From: Prosthecobacter algae
GTDB lineage: Bacteria > Verrucomicrobiota > Verrucomicrobiia > Verrucomicrobiales > Verrucomicrobiaceae
Assembly: GCF_039542385.1 (NCBI RefSeq)
Contig: NZ_BAABIA010000013.1
Span: 45,576 to 109,575 of the forward strand
DNA length: 64,000 bases
Direction: 5' to 3'
The notes under the pieces are model-generated. The model was not told where the DNA came from. It ran no database searches and worked only from the letters and a program-made list of their open reading frames with translations. Shown here in pieces: positions 7,311 through 16,950 of this stretch. Position 1 is the first letter of the stretch. Each line of letters opens with the position of its first letter. Both the position numbers and the translations under genes were made by a program.

Positions 7311-8348
7311 ATGAACATCGCCCTTTCCGAATTGGCTGAACTTTTGGGAGGTCAACTTCTCACTGGCAGTCCAGACACCCGCATCACCGGCTTCGCTTCT
7401 CTTAAAGAAGCCGCAGCCGGGGACCTGAGCTTTTTTTATGATGCCCGTTATCGGGATAAGCTGGCGGCCACCCATGCCACAGCGGTACTGGTGCCCAAGG
7501 GGCTGGAGGGCTGCCCGGAGAAGGTGGCCTGCATCGCGGTAGAGGATCCTTCCCGCGCCTTTGAAAAAGTGGTGGATACCTATGGCTTCCACGCAGCGGC
7601 TTTTGAGGCAGGCATTCATCCTCGTGCCGTCATTGCGGAAGGTGTGAAGGCGGACCTCAGCAAGATCTCCGTGGCAGCCTGTGCGGTGATCGAAACCGGG
7701 GCCGAAATTGGCGATGGGGCGGAAATTGGTGCGGGCTGTTTTGTCGGTCGCAATGCCGTTATCGGCGCTGGGACGAAGCTGTTTGCGAATGTGACCGTGC
7801 ATGAGGCCTGCGAACTGGGCGAGCGTGTGATCCTGCACTCCGGCGTGGTCATTGGTGCGGATGGTTTCGGCTACGAATTTGAAAAAGGCCGTCATCGCAA
7901 AGTGCGTCAGGCGGGCATTGTACAGATCGACAACGATGTGGAAATCGGTGCCGGGACCATGGTGGACCGCGCTCGTTTTGGCCGCACCTGGATCGGTGAA
8001 GGCACAAAGATTGATAACCTGGTGCAGATCGGTCACAACGTGGTCATCGGGAAGCATTGCATCCTCGTCGCCGGCACGGCCATTGCAGGCAGTGCGATCA
8101 TTGGCGACTACGTCGTCATTGCCGCGCAGTCCGGCGTGGCGGGGCATGTGAGTGTGGGCTCCTTTGTGACCTTGGGCGGGCGCAGTGGGGTGACGAAAGA
8201 CATCCCTGCGGGCAAGGCCACCTACATGGGCTTCCCGGCGGTGCCGGTGATGGATGAACGCCGCCGTCTGGCCAGCATCAATCGCCTGCCGCATCTCTCC
8301 GCCCGTGTGAAGGCCCTGGAGAAAGACGGTGCCGAGGAAGAAAGTTGA
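7311..8348 (+). CDS. lpxD: UDP-3-O-acylglucosamine N-acyltransferase
   Basis: A 345-residue LpxD, third enzyme of lipid A biosynthesis, which transfers a hydroxyacyl chain from ACP to UDP-3-O-acyl-glucosamine at the cytoplasmic membrane face. The N-terminal uridine-binding domain begins MNIALSELAELLGGQLL and includes ASLKEAAAGDLSFFYDARY. From about residue 100 the left-handed beta-helix hexapeptide repeats run (for example AEIGDGAEIGAGCFVGRNAV). The catalytic-His segment QIGHNVVIGKHC and the late GHVSVGSFVTLGGRSGVTKD fit the family. It indicates an LPS-bearing outer membrane, as do lpxA and lptD at 56-60 kb. Confidence 0.96.
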   Translation: MNIALSELAELLGGQLLTGSPDTRITGFASLKEAAAGDLSFFYDARYRDKLAATHATAVLVPKGLEGCPEKVACIAVEDPSRAFEKVVDTYGFHAAAFEAGIHPRAVIAEGVKADLSKISVAACAVIETGAEIGDGAEIGAGCFVGRNAVIGAGTKLFANVTVHEACELGERVILHSGVVIGADGFGYEFEKGRHRKVRQAGIVQIDNDVEIGAGTMVDRARFGRTWIGEGTKIDNLVQIGHNVVIGKHCILVAGTAIAGSAIIGDYVVIAAQSGVAGHVSVGSFVTLGGRSGVTKDIPAGKATYMGFPAVPVMDERRRLASINRLPHLSARVKALEKDGAEEES

Positions 8349-8554
8349 TCCCCAATGGGGCGAAGCTGCGAGGCCCTGACGGTTATTGATACGAATGTGC
8401 CGGATGTGGCCTCGTGGAACGAGGACGTCACATCCTGGCACAGGCGCTGCTTAACAGTTGGTTAACCCCCCAACTGTCACACTCGCGAAAGCGGCCATTC
8501 CGGCTCAGGGATGTCCACGGTCACGAGGGACGGAAAGGGAACCCACCGTGACCC

Positions 8555-11500
8555 ATGAAGCGCCTTTTTTTGACCCTGCTGATGAGTTTTTCCGTGCCCT
8601 CTTTGGGGCAGCTCGTCTTTGACGGCAATACCGGATTAAACGGAGTGCAAAACGGGGCTGGCGTGTGGGATACTGGCACGGCGAACTGGTGGAACCCGAC
8701 GCTCCTCTCTAACACCACCTGGAATGATGGGCTGGCCCAATTTGGCAGTTCCTCCAGTGCCGTGGGCGGCACCATCACGGTCAACTCGGCCATCAATGCG
8801 ACAGGTCTGGATTTCCTGCCACTGAGCGCCGCTCCCACCACCACGAACCAAGCCTATCATTTCAGTGGCACCGGATCGCTAAACCTCACCGGACCCGCGC
8901 CGATCATCAACATCGGTAATTTGAGCACCTCAGGGAGTAGCACAGCCGTCTCGGCGGTGAACTTTTTACTGCCCGTGAATGCCAACAATCTGACAATTCA
9001 GAAAAGCAGTGGCACGACGACTGGCTTCGTTCGCTTCACGGCGAACAACACCGGCCTCACGGGTCTGCTGACGTTGAAGGGGGATGCGGGCGGGATCTTT
9101 CTAGGCTTCGGTTCCCAGACCATTTTCCCCAATCTTACCGCGGTGGTGGTGGAGTCCAACTCGGTGGCGCAACTGTTAGGCACGGATGTTACTTACAATG
9201 TGCCTTTTCGCATTGCCGGCGGTGGCGGCACGACCAACTGGGGGGCCATCCGCATGGACTCCAGCGTGACCCTCGCAGGTGGTGTGGCCCTCATTGGTGA
9301 TGCGCGCATCCACACGCACACCAACGTCATCAATTCCTTCATCACCTCGCCGATCACGGAGATGGGCGGCAGCTACTCCTTCACCCGCACAGCGCTGCTG
9401 CCCACCACCGCCACGGCGGCACTTTCCATGACCTACACGGCGGCAAATACCTACACGGGGTCGACGAACTTTGGCCGTGCCGTGGTGCCTGCTTTCCCCA
9501 CCTTTCCAGTCTCGGCAGAGGGGGGACTTAACGTGCTCGATTTTGCTGCGGCGGGCGCACCCGCTTCAAACATCTTCTACAATGGGGTCACCCCGGGGGC
9601 GCTGAATCTCTTCGGCGGTCACGCGCTGACCACGGTGATGCGGCTGCGAGGCAAGGCTGGCGAAACCAGCAGCCAGACCTTTGGCGATGTGACGGTGGCG
9701 CAAAACCGCTCTGAGATCGAACTCATCTCTGGGGCAGGGGGCACCATGAATCTGGCCCTGGGAGCACTGGGCCGCACGGGCAACGGCGTGCTTTCCATCA
9801 AGGAACCTGTTTCTGGCAGCATCACGACGACGGTGCCCACCCCTTTCCTAGGGGCCTGGGCCACCTTCACCAGTGCCAGCGGCAGCAGCTCCTGGGCAGC
9901 CGCGCCGACGGGCACGCTCACGGGTTTCACCGGCGATACAGTGCATGCTACGGGCACCGTCCAGGCCGATGCCCCGGCGGCGAACCTGCAAGTAGGCAAT
10001 GCTTCCACCCAGGCGGTGACCTTTGGCCCCGGCACAACGAACCTGAACACCGTATCCATGACGGATACCTGGTTAGGCCGTTCTCTGGACATGGGTGCTG
10101 GGCAGACCCTGCGGCTGGGGGCTGTGGGCGGCTTTCAGGCGGTCAGCGGTGCCTATGGACTTACGGTGAACGGGGGGAAGCTGACAGCAGGTGGGGCGGA
10201 TAACACGGTGGGGCAGGTGATCCTAACCAACTTTTCCACATCGGATATGACCGTGAATTCTGTCATTGAAAACAATGGAACCGGAGCTGTGAGTGTGCTG
10301 CTGAACGGCCCCGGCAAGACGGTGCTGGCAGGGGCCAATAGCTACACGGGCCAGACGACGGTGAACAGTGGCAGCCTGGAGATCCGCCACGGTACGGCCC
10401 TGGGCACTGGGGCAGGTTACACCCAGGTCCTCACCGGGGCTTCGCTGCTGCTTTCTGGTGGCATCAGCACGGCGGAGCAAATCATTCTTTCAGGCCGTGG
10501 TGTGGACCTGGCCGGGGCATTGCGGAATGTCAGCGGCACCAATACCGTCACCACGCAGATGGTGGCCATCACGAATACGCGCATTCATTCGGATGCGGGG
10601 GAGTTGATCCTGAGTCCCGCAGGCGGTGCGACGGCGGTTTCCATCTCCGCCGCCACAGTGCCCATCACCTTTGGTGGCGCAGGCAACATCACGGTGACCG
10701 GGCGGGTCAATACCACCACCTCTTCTTCAGCCATCACCAAGGAGGGAACCGGCACCTTGGTCCTGGGGGGAGATAACATCTTTTCGGGCACGGTGACGAT
10801 CTCGGCAGGCACGCTGCGCATCACGCATAACAATGCGTTAGGCACCGTGGGAACGGGCGCGACGACGACGGTGAGCAGCGGGGCTGCCCTGGAGTTGAGC
10901 GGTGGAATCACTACGCCTGAAAGCATGAACGTCAGCGGGACGGGGGTGGGGAATCAGGGTGCGATCCGCAGCGTGAGCGGTAGCAACACGATGTCTGGAA
11001 CGGTGACTTTGGGGGCCAACCTGCGCCTCCAGGCCGAGTCCGGCAGCACGCTGAACTTCGATGTGGCCAGCGGGAACTCGATCCTGCATTCCGGCACGGC
11101 CAGTATCTCAGTCACCTTTGCTGGCAATGGCACCATCAATGTGGCAGATCCCATCGCCAAGACAAGCACAGGCACGCTGGGCGTGACCAAGAGCGGCAAT
11201 GGCAGCGCAAACATTCGCGGGGCCAGTCCTACGGTGAATGGCAGCATCACGGCAAATGGCGGCATTTTGAATCTGGACTTTGCCAACGCCCCAGTGGCCT
11301 CGGTGGACAATCTTTTGGGTTCGGGCGTGCCTGCCATTTTCAGCGGCGGGGTGCTGCAGGTGACGGGCCGCAGCGGCGGTACGGTGGGCCAGGCTTTTGG
11401 CGCGGTGACCGTCAGTCCCGGCAGCGGTGAACTGCGGGTGGTGCAAAACGGCGGGACGAATGTGAATGTGGCCCTGGGAGCCATCAGCCGTCCCTCCGCC

Positions 11501-13765
11501 GCAGCCATGCTGCGTTTCACCCCCGGCAGCAGCGGTGCGCTGACCACCACGGGCGGGGCGGACAATGCGGTGCTGACCAGTGACAGCATGGCCTTTGCCA
11601 CCGTGGGTGCCAGCGACTGGGCCGCCACGGGCGTCTTGAGCGGTGGTGTGCGCAGCATTGTGGGCCTCTCCAGCATCGCTGGTGGTTATACGAATACTTC
11701 AGGAGGGGCACTTGCAGGCCACGCCGATGTGACCACGGCGACCGTGAGTGTGCCGGATAACCTAACCACAAGCACGGTGCGCTTTAATACAGCGGGTGGC
11801 AGCGCGGTGACGATTGCTGCGGGGAAGATTCTCTCGACAGGAGGCATCCTCGTCGGGGAGGGGGCCGGAGCCACCGATGTGACCCTCAGCGGCGGCATCC
11901 TGCGCAGCAGCTCCACCAACATCTCTTCTTCTGTGGCAGATCTGATGGTAATCCAGAACAACACGGCGGCGGGTTTGATCATCAGTTCCGTCATTGCCAA
12001 CAATGCCACCGCCAGTTCCACCACGGGCTTTACTAAAACGGGTCCGGGCACGGTGTATCTCGATACGGTTTCCCACACTTACACGGGCACCACACGGGTG
12101 GTGAATGGGATGCTCCATCTGCGCTCGGGCAACATTTCGGCCAGCTCGGAAGTGACCCTGGGGGCGGGCAGCACCAGTGGGGTGCTGAAGCTGGGTAGCG
12201 GCAGCACGGCCGTCTCATTGGCAGTGGACTGGCTGCGCACGGATGGCACCGGCACGGGCAATGCCGTGGTGGGCGGTGCCACGGCGTACTCCACTTTCAC
12301 CCTGGATAACAACACCGTGGCCAGTGACTTCCGTGCAGGCATGCTCGGCGGGACCGGGGTGAATGAAGATAACTTAAACTTCCGCCTCACCACAGGCGGT
12401 TCGCTGGTGGCGACTCTCGGGCCTGCCAATACTTACAAAGGCAAGACGACCATGCTGGCCGGGGTCATTGAAGCCACCCTGCTGGCGAATGCCGGGCTGC
12501 CCAGCTCCCTGGGACGTGGCGATCAGAATGCGGAATCCGCCATCATTGACATGACCGGGGCCACGGTGACTGGAGCAACTGTGCAGGCTGTCTCAACATT
12601 GCGTTACATCGGCAGTGTGGATTCCGTGACGGACCGCATCATTCGCATCACCAATTCGGATGTGATCGGCGATACTTTTTCCGTCTTGGCGAATCTGGAA
12701 AACAACGGCACAGGCACGGTGAAGTTCACCAGTCAGTTCCTTTCAGAAGGCAGCAATACAGCGCCACGCACGCTGCGCCTGGGCGGCACCCAGGTCGGCG
12801 CGAATGAGATCGCCGGCATCAGCAATGCCTCTGTCGCAACGACGAGCCTTGAAAAATATGGCACCGGCTCATGGACCATCACTGGCGACAGCCCGCACAC
12901 GGGCAGCACCACCGTGAGCAATGGCCTGCTCCAGCTTGGCAATGGCGGCACGACAGGCAGTGTGGCCAGCACAGAGATTTTTCTGAGTGCCCCCACCGCG
13001 ATCCTCAGCACCAAACGCAGCGACACCCTCACGATGCCGCAGGCCATCACGGGCACGGGCACTCTGCGGATTGACAACACCACGACGGGTGTCACTCGCC
13101 TAACCAGTGATGCCAATGCCTATGCCAATACGGTGGTGCAAAGCGGCAGCCTTTTGGCCAATAATGTTGCTTCCCTCAGCTCGGCTACTGGCACGGGACC
13201 GGTCTTGGTCAATCCAGGGGCGACTCTCGGCGGCACTGGGCGCATGGCCCCGGCATTGAACAACTCCATCACGATTGTGGCAGGCACGCTGAGCGTGGGG
13301 GACTTCACCTTATCGAGTCCAACGGCGGCGGATCTAATCCTGACCACCAGTGGCACTGGCAGCCTGTCCTTGCAGGCGGGTTCCGTCTTTGCCTTTGATC
13401 TTTTCAGTGGCGCGGGTTTGGGCGACAACACGCTGACGAGCACGGCGGCAGACCTGGCGGTGATCCTGGGCCGGGTCAGCCTCGGCACGGACATCACCCT
13501 GCGGGTCAGCAATCCGAACGGGATGACGGGTTTTGCCGCAAATGATTCCTGGAAAATCTTCGACTGGTCAGGCCTTACAGAGCCTGTCAGCGGCAGCTTT
13601 ACAGCTATGGATCTGCCAACTTTGAGCGGTGGCCTGACCTGGGATCTCAGCGAGCTTTACACCGGTGGCATCCTCAGCATCGCCCTGGTGCCTGAGCCTT
13701 CACGGCTGGTGCTGGTGATGCTCGGTTTTGCGGCTTTGTTGGTTAGGCGTCGGCGGGTTGCCTGA
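8555..13765 (+). CDS. giant autotransporter-associated beta-strand-repeat protein with PEP-CTERM anchor
   Basis: A 1736-residue exported protein. The signal peptide is MKRLFLTLLMSFSVPSLG. The mature chain is a low-charge Gly/Ser/Thr/Asn-rich beta-helix-like array. Recognisable autotransporter-associated beta strand repeats of the form G-G-TL-L-G-N-YTG-T-V-SGTL occur near residues 585 (VLAGANSYTGQTTVNSGSL), 731 (LGGDNIFSGTVTISAGTL), 1164, 1289 and 1436. The C terminus is a PEP-CTERM sorting signal: VPEP, a hydrophobic stretch and RRRR. There is no beta-barrel translocator domain. The likely role is a large cell-surface or matrix protein processed by an exosortase; no exosortase gene is visible here. 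The 3' end overlaps the convergent membrane gene by 23 nt. Confidence 0.93.
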   Translation: MKRLFLTLLMSFSVPSLGQLVFDGNTGLNGVQNGAGVWDTGTANWWNPTLLSNTTWNDGLAQFGSSSSAVGGTITVNSAINATGLDFLPLSAAPTTTNQAYHFSGTGSLNLTGPAPIINIGNLSTSGSSTAVSAVNFLLPVNANNLTIQKSSGTTTGFVRFTANNTGLTGLLTLKGDAGGIFLGFGSQTIFPNLTAVVVESNSVAQLLGTDVTYNVPFRIAGGGGTTNWGAIRMDSSVTLAGGVALIGDARIHTHTNVINSFITSPITEMGGSYSFTRTALLPTTATAALSMTYTAANTYTGSTNFGRAVVPAFPTFPVSAEGGLNVLDFAAAGAPASNIFYNGVTPGALNLFGGHALTTVMRLRGKAGETSSQTFGDVTVAQNRSEIELISGAGGTMNLALGALGRTGNGVLSIKEPVSGSITTTVPTPFLGAWATFTSASGSSSWAAAPTGTLTGFTGDTVHATGTVQADAPAANLQVGNASTQAVTFGPGTTNLNTVSMTDTWLGRSLDMGAGQTLRLGAVGGFQAVSGAYGLTVNGGKLTAGGADNTVGQVILTNFSTSDMTVNSVIENNGTGAVSVLLNGPGKTVLAGANSYTGQTTVNSGSLEIRHGTALGTGAGYTQVLTGASLLLSGGISTAEQIILSGRGVDLAGALRNVSGTNTVTTQMVAITNTRIHSDAGELILSPAGGATAVSISAATVPITFGGAGNITVTGRVNTTTSSSAITKEGTGTLVLGGDNIFSGTVTISAGTLRITHNNALGTVGTGATTTVSSGAALELSGGITTPESMNVSGTGVGNQGAIRSVSGSNTMSGTVTLGANLRLQAESGSTLNFDVASGNSILHSGTASISVTFAGNGTINVADPIAKTSTGTLGVTKSGNGSANIRGASPTVNGSITANGGILNLDFANAPVASVDNLLGSGVPAIFSGGVLQVTGRSGGTVGQAFGAVTVSPGSGELRVVQNGGTNVNVALGAISRPSAAAMLRFTPGSSGALTTTGGADNAVLTSDSMAFATVGASDWAATGVLSGGVRSIVGLSSIAGGYTNTSGGALAGHADVTTATVSVPDNLTTSTVRFNTAGGSAVTIAAGKILSTGGILVGEGAGATDVTLSGGILRSSSTNISSSVADLMVIQNNTAAGLIISSVIANNATASSTTGFTKTGPGTVYLDTVSHTYTGTTRVVNGMLHLRSGNISASSEVTLGAGSTSGVLKLGSGSTAVSLAVDWLRTDGTGTGNAVVGGATAYSTFTLDNNTVASDFRAGMLGGTGVNEDNLNFRLTTGGSLVATLGPANTYKGKTTMLAGVIEATLLANAGLPSSLGRGDQNAESAIIDMTGATVTGATVQAVSTLRYIGSVDSVTDRIIRITNSDVIGDTFSVLANLENNGTGTVKFTSQFLSEGSNTAPRTLRLGGTQVGANEIAGISNASVATTSLEKYGTGSWTITGDSPHTGSTTVSNGLLQLGNGGTTGSVASTEIFLSAPTAILSTKRSDTLTMPQAITGTGTLRIDNTTTGVTRLTSDANAYANTVVQSGSLLANNVASLSSATGTGPVLVNPGATLGGTGRMAPALNNSITIVAGTLSVGDFTLSSPTAADLILTTSGTGSLSLQAGSVFAFDLFSGAGLGDNTLTSTAADLAVILGRVSLGTDITLRVSNPNGMTGFAANDSWKIFDWSGLTEPVSGSFTAMDLPTLSGGLTWDLSELYTGGILSIALVPEPSRLVLVMLGFAALLVRRRRVA

Positions 13766-14234
13766 TCAGGGCGGCTTTTGCAGCCCTGCGTGGTCGGCAT
13801 GTTTCCCAAAGACACAGCAGCCAGCCTGAGACAAGCAGGTAAAGCATGAAGCCTGAGTTGAGGCGAAGAGTGTCTGGGCCGGATTCGGAAGTGGCCTGTT
13901 GCAGAAGTTTCGGGCCCAAATGATACAGTGCCATAGAAAGGGCGATGATGCCTGTCATGAGCACCAGGGTGACGAGGCGTGTACGCCTTTCCATCCAGAT
14001 GTAGACCGCTGCGGCATACACCACTAGGCAGGGAAGAACAGGTGTCACCAGAGCCAGTGAGACCGCCCAAGTCGGGGAACCGGATCGAGATGACCAGGGA
14101 CTCATCATGAACATCATCAACCAAAAGCCCAAAGCTGTCATGGCGCAGGGGGCAATGATGAGGATCGTCACGGCCGACTTCCAGGCCACAACAGGGTAGG
14201 GCAGGTGGGGAGGACTTGGAGAACGGTGAGGCAT
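13743..14234 (-). CDS. four-helix hypothetical membrane protein
   Basis: A 163-residue protein with about four predicted transmembrane helices: residues ~18-42 (AVTILIIAPCAMTALGFWLM), ~58-80, ~87-105 and ~128-145. It has short loops and a basic C-terminal tail. No family was recognised. It starts 6 nt after the stop of the upstream VWA gene on the same strand, with no separate Shine-Dalgarno sequence visible, so translation is probably coupled and the product may partner the VWA protein. Its last 23 nt overlap the 3' end of the PEP-CTERM gene on the other strand. A larger reading frame over the same region (13657-14292) reads across it but does not look like protein. Confidence 0.7.
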   Translation of the reverse strand: MPHRSPSPPHLPYPVVAWKSAVTILIIAPCAMTALGFWLMMFMMSPWSSRSGSPTWAVSLALVTPVLPCLVVYAAAVYIWMERRTRLVTLVLMTGIIALSMALYHLGPKLLQQATSESGPDTLRLNSGFMLYLLVSGWLLCLWETCRPRRAAKAALIRQPADA

Positions 14235-14240
14235 GGTGTG

Positions 14241-16823
14241 CTACTTTTTTTGCGGAACAACCAGTTCCCAGATGCCCTGCACATGCTCCCAACGGCGGAT
14301 GGCCAGATCCACCAGGAAGAGGAACAGCAGGGTGAGGATGAGTGAGGGCCAGAGCTCAATGTACTGCACCGCACGGGTCTGGCTGAGATCGGGCACCTGG
14401 CCGGGCTGCAGCACCTTGCCACCGGTGATTTGCGTGGCCTGCTGGAGGAGGGATTCATTGACGGTGCCCAGGCTGGCCTCGCTGCCGGGATTGTGGACAA
14501 GACCTGCCGAGACCATCTCGGCCCCGCTTTGGGCGCGGATGAGGTAGACGCCGGGTTGGTCGGGGCGAAAGCTGCCTTCGTACCTGCCGGGGCCCGTTTG
14601 GCCTAACGAAAGGTTTTGCACGGGCTTCAAAGGGGCACCCAGGGCGTCTGCCGCCACAAAGAAGACTTCCGCCTGCACACGGGCATCATTGGCACGGGTG
14701 CCTGCATCTTCTTCCAGGTCCACTTGCAGCAGGGCATCATCCCCGCGCATCTCGGTGGCCAGATCCATGTGGCGGCCCTGCGGCGGGCGGGCGGTCTCGC
14801 GGAGGAGCTGCGACCAGAAGCGGCTGAAGTCCGGCCAGCGCACGATCCACAGGGAGGCCCAGCGGCTTTTCGCATCGCTGGTGAAGGCGGTCACCTTGCC
14901 CAGGCCAAAGCGCCAGTGCGCCAGCAGCGGATCGCCCATGTCGGTCAGCAGGGGGACCTGGGCGGTGGATTTGCGGATGGTTTTGACGTAGCCCAGCAAG
15001 TCTGGCGAGGTCCATTTGTCAAAGCCGGCCAGCATGGGGTGCTTTTCCACCAAGTTTGGGATGAAAGGTTCCTCGCGCATCATGCGGCCCGTGTGCATCA
15101 GGGTGTCCTGGGTGAAGATGCGGGTGATGCTGGCGGCATCCGTGGTGGTGTAGGACTGGCCGCCACCGCTGCTGGCGATGGCTTGCAGCAGGGCCACATG
15201 CGACCCTTCACCGATGGAGACGGTGGAAATGGTGATGCCCTCGCCACGGCACTGGGAGGCCATGGCCTCATAACCCGTGCCGGAGGTCTGGCCATCGGTG
15301 AGGATGATCATGTGCTTCACCTTGGCCTTCACCCGCCGCAGGGCATCGCGGGCCTGCTCCAAGGCGGGCTGCAGATTCGTGCCGCCGCCTGAGGCCACGG
15401 AGGAAATCTGTCCCGCGATGGTGGCGGTGGAGGTCAGCCGGGTCATCGGGGCCACCACATGGGCCTCGCTATCGAAGGCATAAATGCCGATGAAGTCATT
15501 CCGCCCAAGCACCTCGGCGGTGGCGATGGAGGCGCTTTTGGCCATCTCCAGCTTTTCACCCGCCATGGAGCCGGACCGATCCATGACGATGGCCACGGCG
15601 GCGCTTTGTTTTTCCTCTTCATCGGGCGCTTTCAGCCTAACGGGAAGGATGTCATCAATGGGCGTCTTGTAGAAACCACCGAGGCCGAAGCTGTTGGGCC
15701 CGCCGAGCATGAGAAAGCCGCCGCCCAGCTTGTCCACATAATCACGCATCGCATTCATGGCCCCTTCGCCGATCTGGTGGGCGGGCACGTCGCTGAGGAT
15801 GATGCCGTCGTAACCGGAGAGTTGATCGAGCGTGCTGGGGATGTTGCCCGGCTGGCGGAGATCCAACTCGATGCCTTCTTTGGCCATGGCCTGCTGGAGG
15901 TAGGCGGCCTCGCCCGTTTCGCTGTCCAGGTAAAGCAGGCGCAGGCGGCCGCGCACATCCACCAGGGTCAGGGCGCTGTTGTTGGCCGGGATGGAATCCG
16001 CCGCGATGCCTTCCAGCACGGCGCGATATTTGAAGGTGTCGCGTGTTCCCGGGGTGCGGGTGAAGGTTTCCGCCAGGGGCTGTCCAGGCCTCAGGGTCAC
16101 GGGCCGTTGCTCCACCTGAATGCCATTTTCGAAAAGCTTCAGCGTGCCCTGCGTCTCCAGGGTGGACTCCAGGTGGGCGGTGAGTTTCAGCGTCGCACCT
16201 TCATTCAGGCGGTTACGGCTGGCCACCAGCTCGCGCACTCGGGCATCGGGCTTGCGCGGCCCTGCCACTGGCAGCGCATGGATGCGCACGCCCGAGACAC
16301 TGGCCTGGCGCGCCGCCTCCAGCAGACGACCACGAGTTTCATGCCCGTCGCCAATGAGCACGATGTCGCGGCTGGCCCCGGCGGGGAAAAGCGCCTGCGC
16401 ATAGTCCACGGCGGCGCTGTAGTGGCTGTCGCCTCCGTGGGTGGTGAGAAAGGTGGCCACGTCCGGCTTCGGGCCTTCGGGCAGCAGGGCAGGCTCATCA
16501 CCCAGCAGCACCACAAAGCTTTCCGCCTCTGCGCCCAGGCTCCCTTGCAGACGGCGTGCCTCCGCGAGGCCTTTTTCGATCCCTTCCGCCCCCATGCTCT
16601 GGCTGGCATCCAGGATGATGCCCAGGGCCTTTTTGCCCGTTTGGGAAACCCGCGCTGGACCGGCCAGGGCTGCGAGTGCCAGCAGGATGCCCACCGCCCG
16701 CACCACCAGCAGCAGCCGCTTCCGCAGGCCCTCCATGGGGTGCGCGGACTGGCTTTCAAACCACAGCAGCAAAGCCAGGGCGGGCAGGGCCAGCAGCAAG
16801 AGTTTCGGTGATTCCCAATCCAT
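14241..16823 (-). CDS. membrane VWA / GATase1-like protein
   Basis: An 860-residue membrane protein. Two N-terminal hydrophobic segments (residues ~7-20 and ~37-60) precede a first VWA-like domain starting LGIILDASQSMG (~68-200). A beta-sandwich region follows, then a class I glutamine-amidotransferase-like fold around GYDGIILSDVPAHQIGEG and GGGFLMLGGPNSFGLGG (~305-375), then a second VWA domain with an intact MIDAS (VIVMDRSGSM form, read here as AIVMDRSGSMAGEK) and TDGQTSGTGY. A C-terminal helix (LWPSLILTLLFLFLVDLAI) re-enters the membrane. This architecture is common in PVC bacteria and usually annotated only as VWA protein. A role in envelope assembly or stress, by analogy to Bat proteins, is possible but unproven. 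Confidence 0.88.
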   Translation of the reverse strand: MDWESPKLLLLALPALALLLWFESQSAHPMEGLRKRLLLVVRAVGILLALAALAGPARVSQTGKKALGIILDASQSMGAEGIEKGLAEARRLQGSLGAEAESFVVLLGDEPALLPEGPKPDVATFLTTHGGDSHYSAAVDYAQALFPAGASRDIVLIGDGHETRGRLLEAARQASVSGVRIHALPVAGPRKPDARVRELVASRNRLNEGATLKLTAHLESTLETQGTLKLFENGIQVEQRPVTLRPGQPLAETFTRTPGTRDTFKYRAVLEGIAADSIPANNSALTLVDVRGRLRLLYLDSETGEAAYLQQAMAKEGIELDLRQPGNIPSTLDQLSGYDGIILSDVPAHQIGEGAMNAMRDYVDKLGGGFLMLGGPNSFGLGGFYKTPIDDILPVRLKAPDEEEKQSAAVAIVMDRSGSMAGEKLEMAKSASIATAEVLGRNDFIGIYAFDSEAHVVAPMTRLTSTATIAGQISSVASGGGTNLQPALEQARDALRRVKAKVKHMIILTDGQTSGTGYEAMASQCRGEGITISTVSIGEGSHVALLQAIASSGGGQSYTTTDAASITRIFTQDTLMHTGRMMREEPFIPNLVEKHPMLAGFDKWTSPDLLGYVKTIRKSTAQVPLLTDMGDPLLAHWRFGLGKVTAFTSDAKSRWASLWIVRWPDFSRFWSQLLRETARPPQGRHMDLATEMRGDDALLQVDLEEDAGTRANDARVQAEVFFVAADALGAPLKPVQNLSLGQTGPGRYEGSFRPDQPGVYLIRAQSGAEMVSAGLVHNPGSEASLGTVNESLLQQATQITGGKVLQPGQVPDLSQTRAVQYIELWPSLILTLLFLFLVDLAIRRWEHVQGIWELVVPQKK

Positions 16824-16950
16824 GTGTATCTAACGTGAATGCTAGGGGGGAATGAGACACTTCCAAGCAGCAAGTACAGGCAGATGAGGGAATAAGCTTG
16901 GGCGGGTTCCCTGCTTGCCCAAGCCTGCCGGGACGGTTTATTCTCGGCCC

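Noticed and set aside
7122..8441. 439-residue minus-strand frame opposite lpxD
   Set aside because: lpxD is certain, and the frame includes the bioB terminator.
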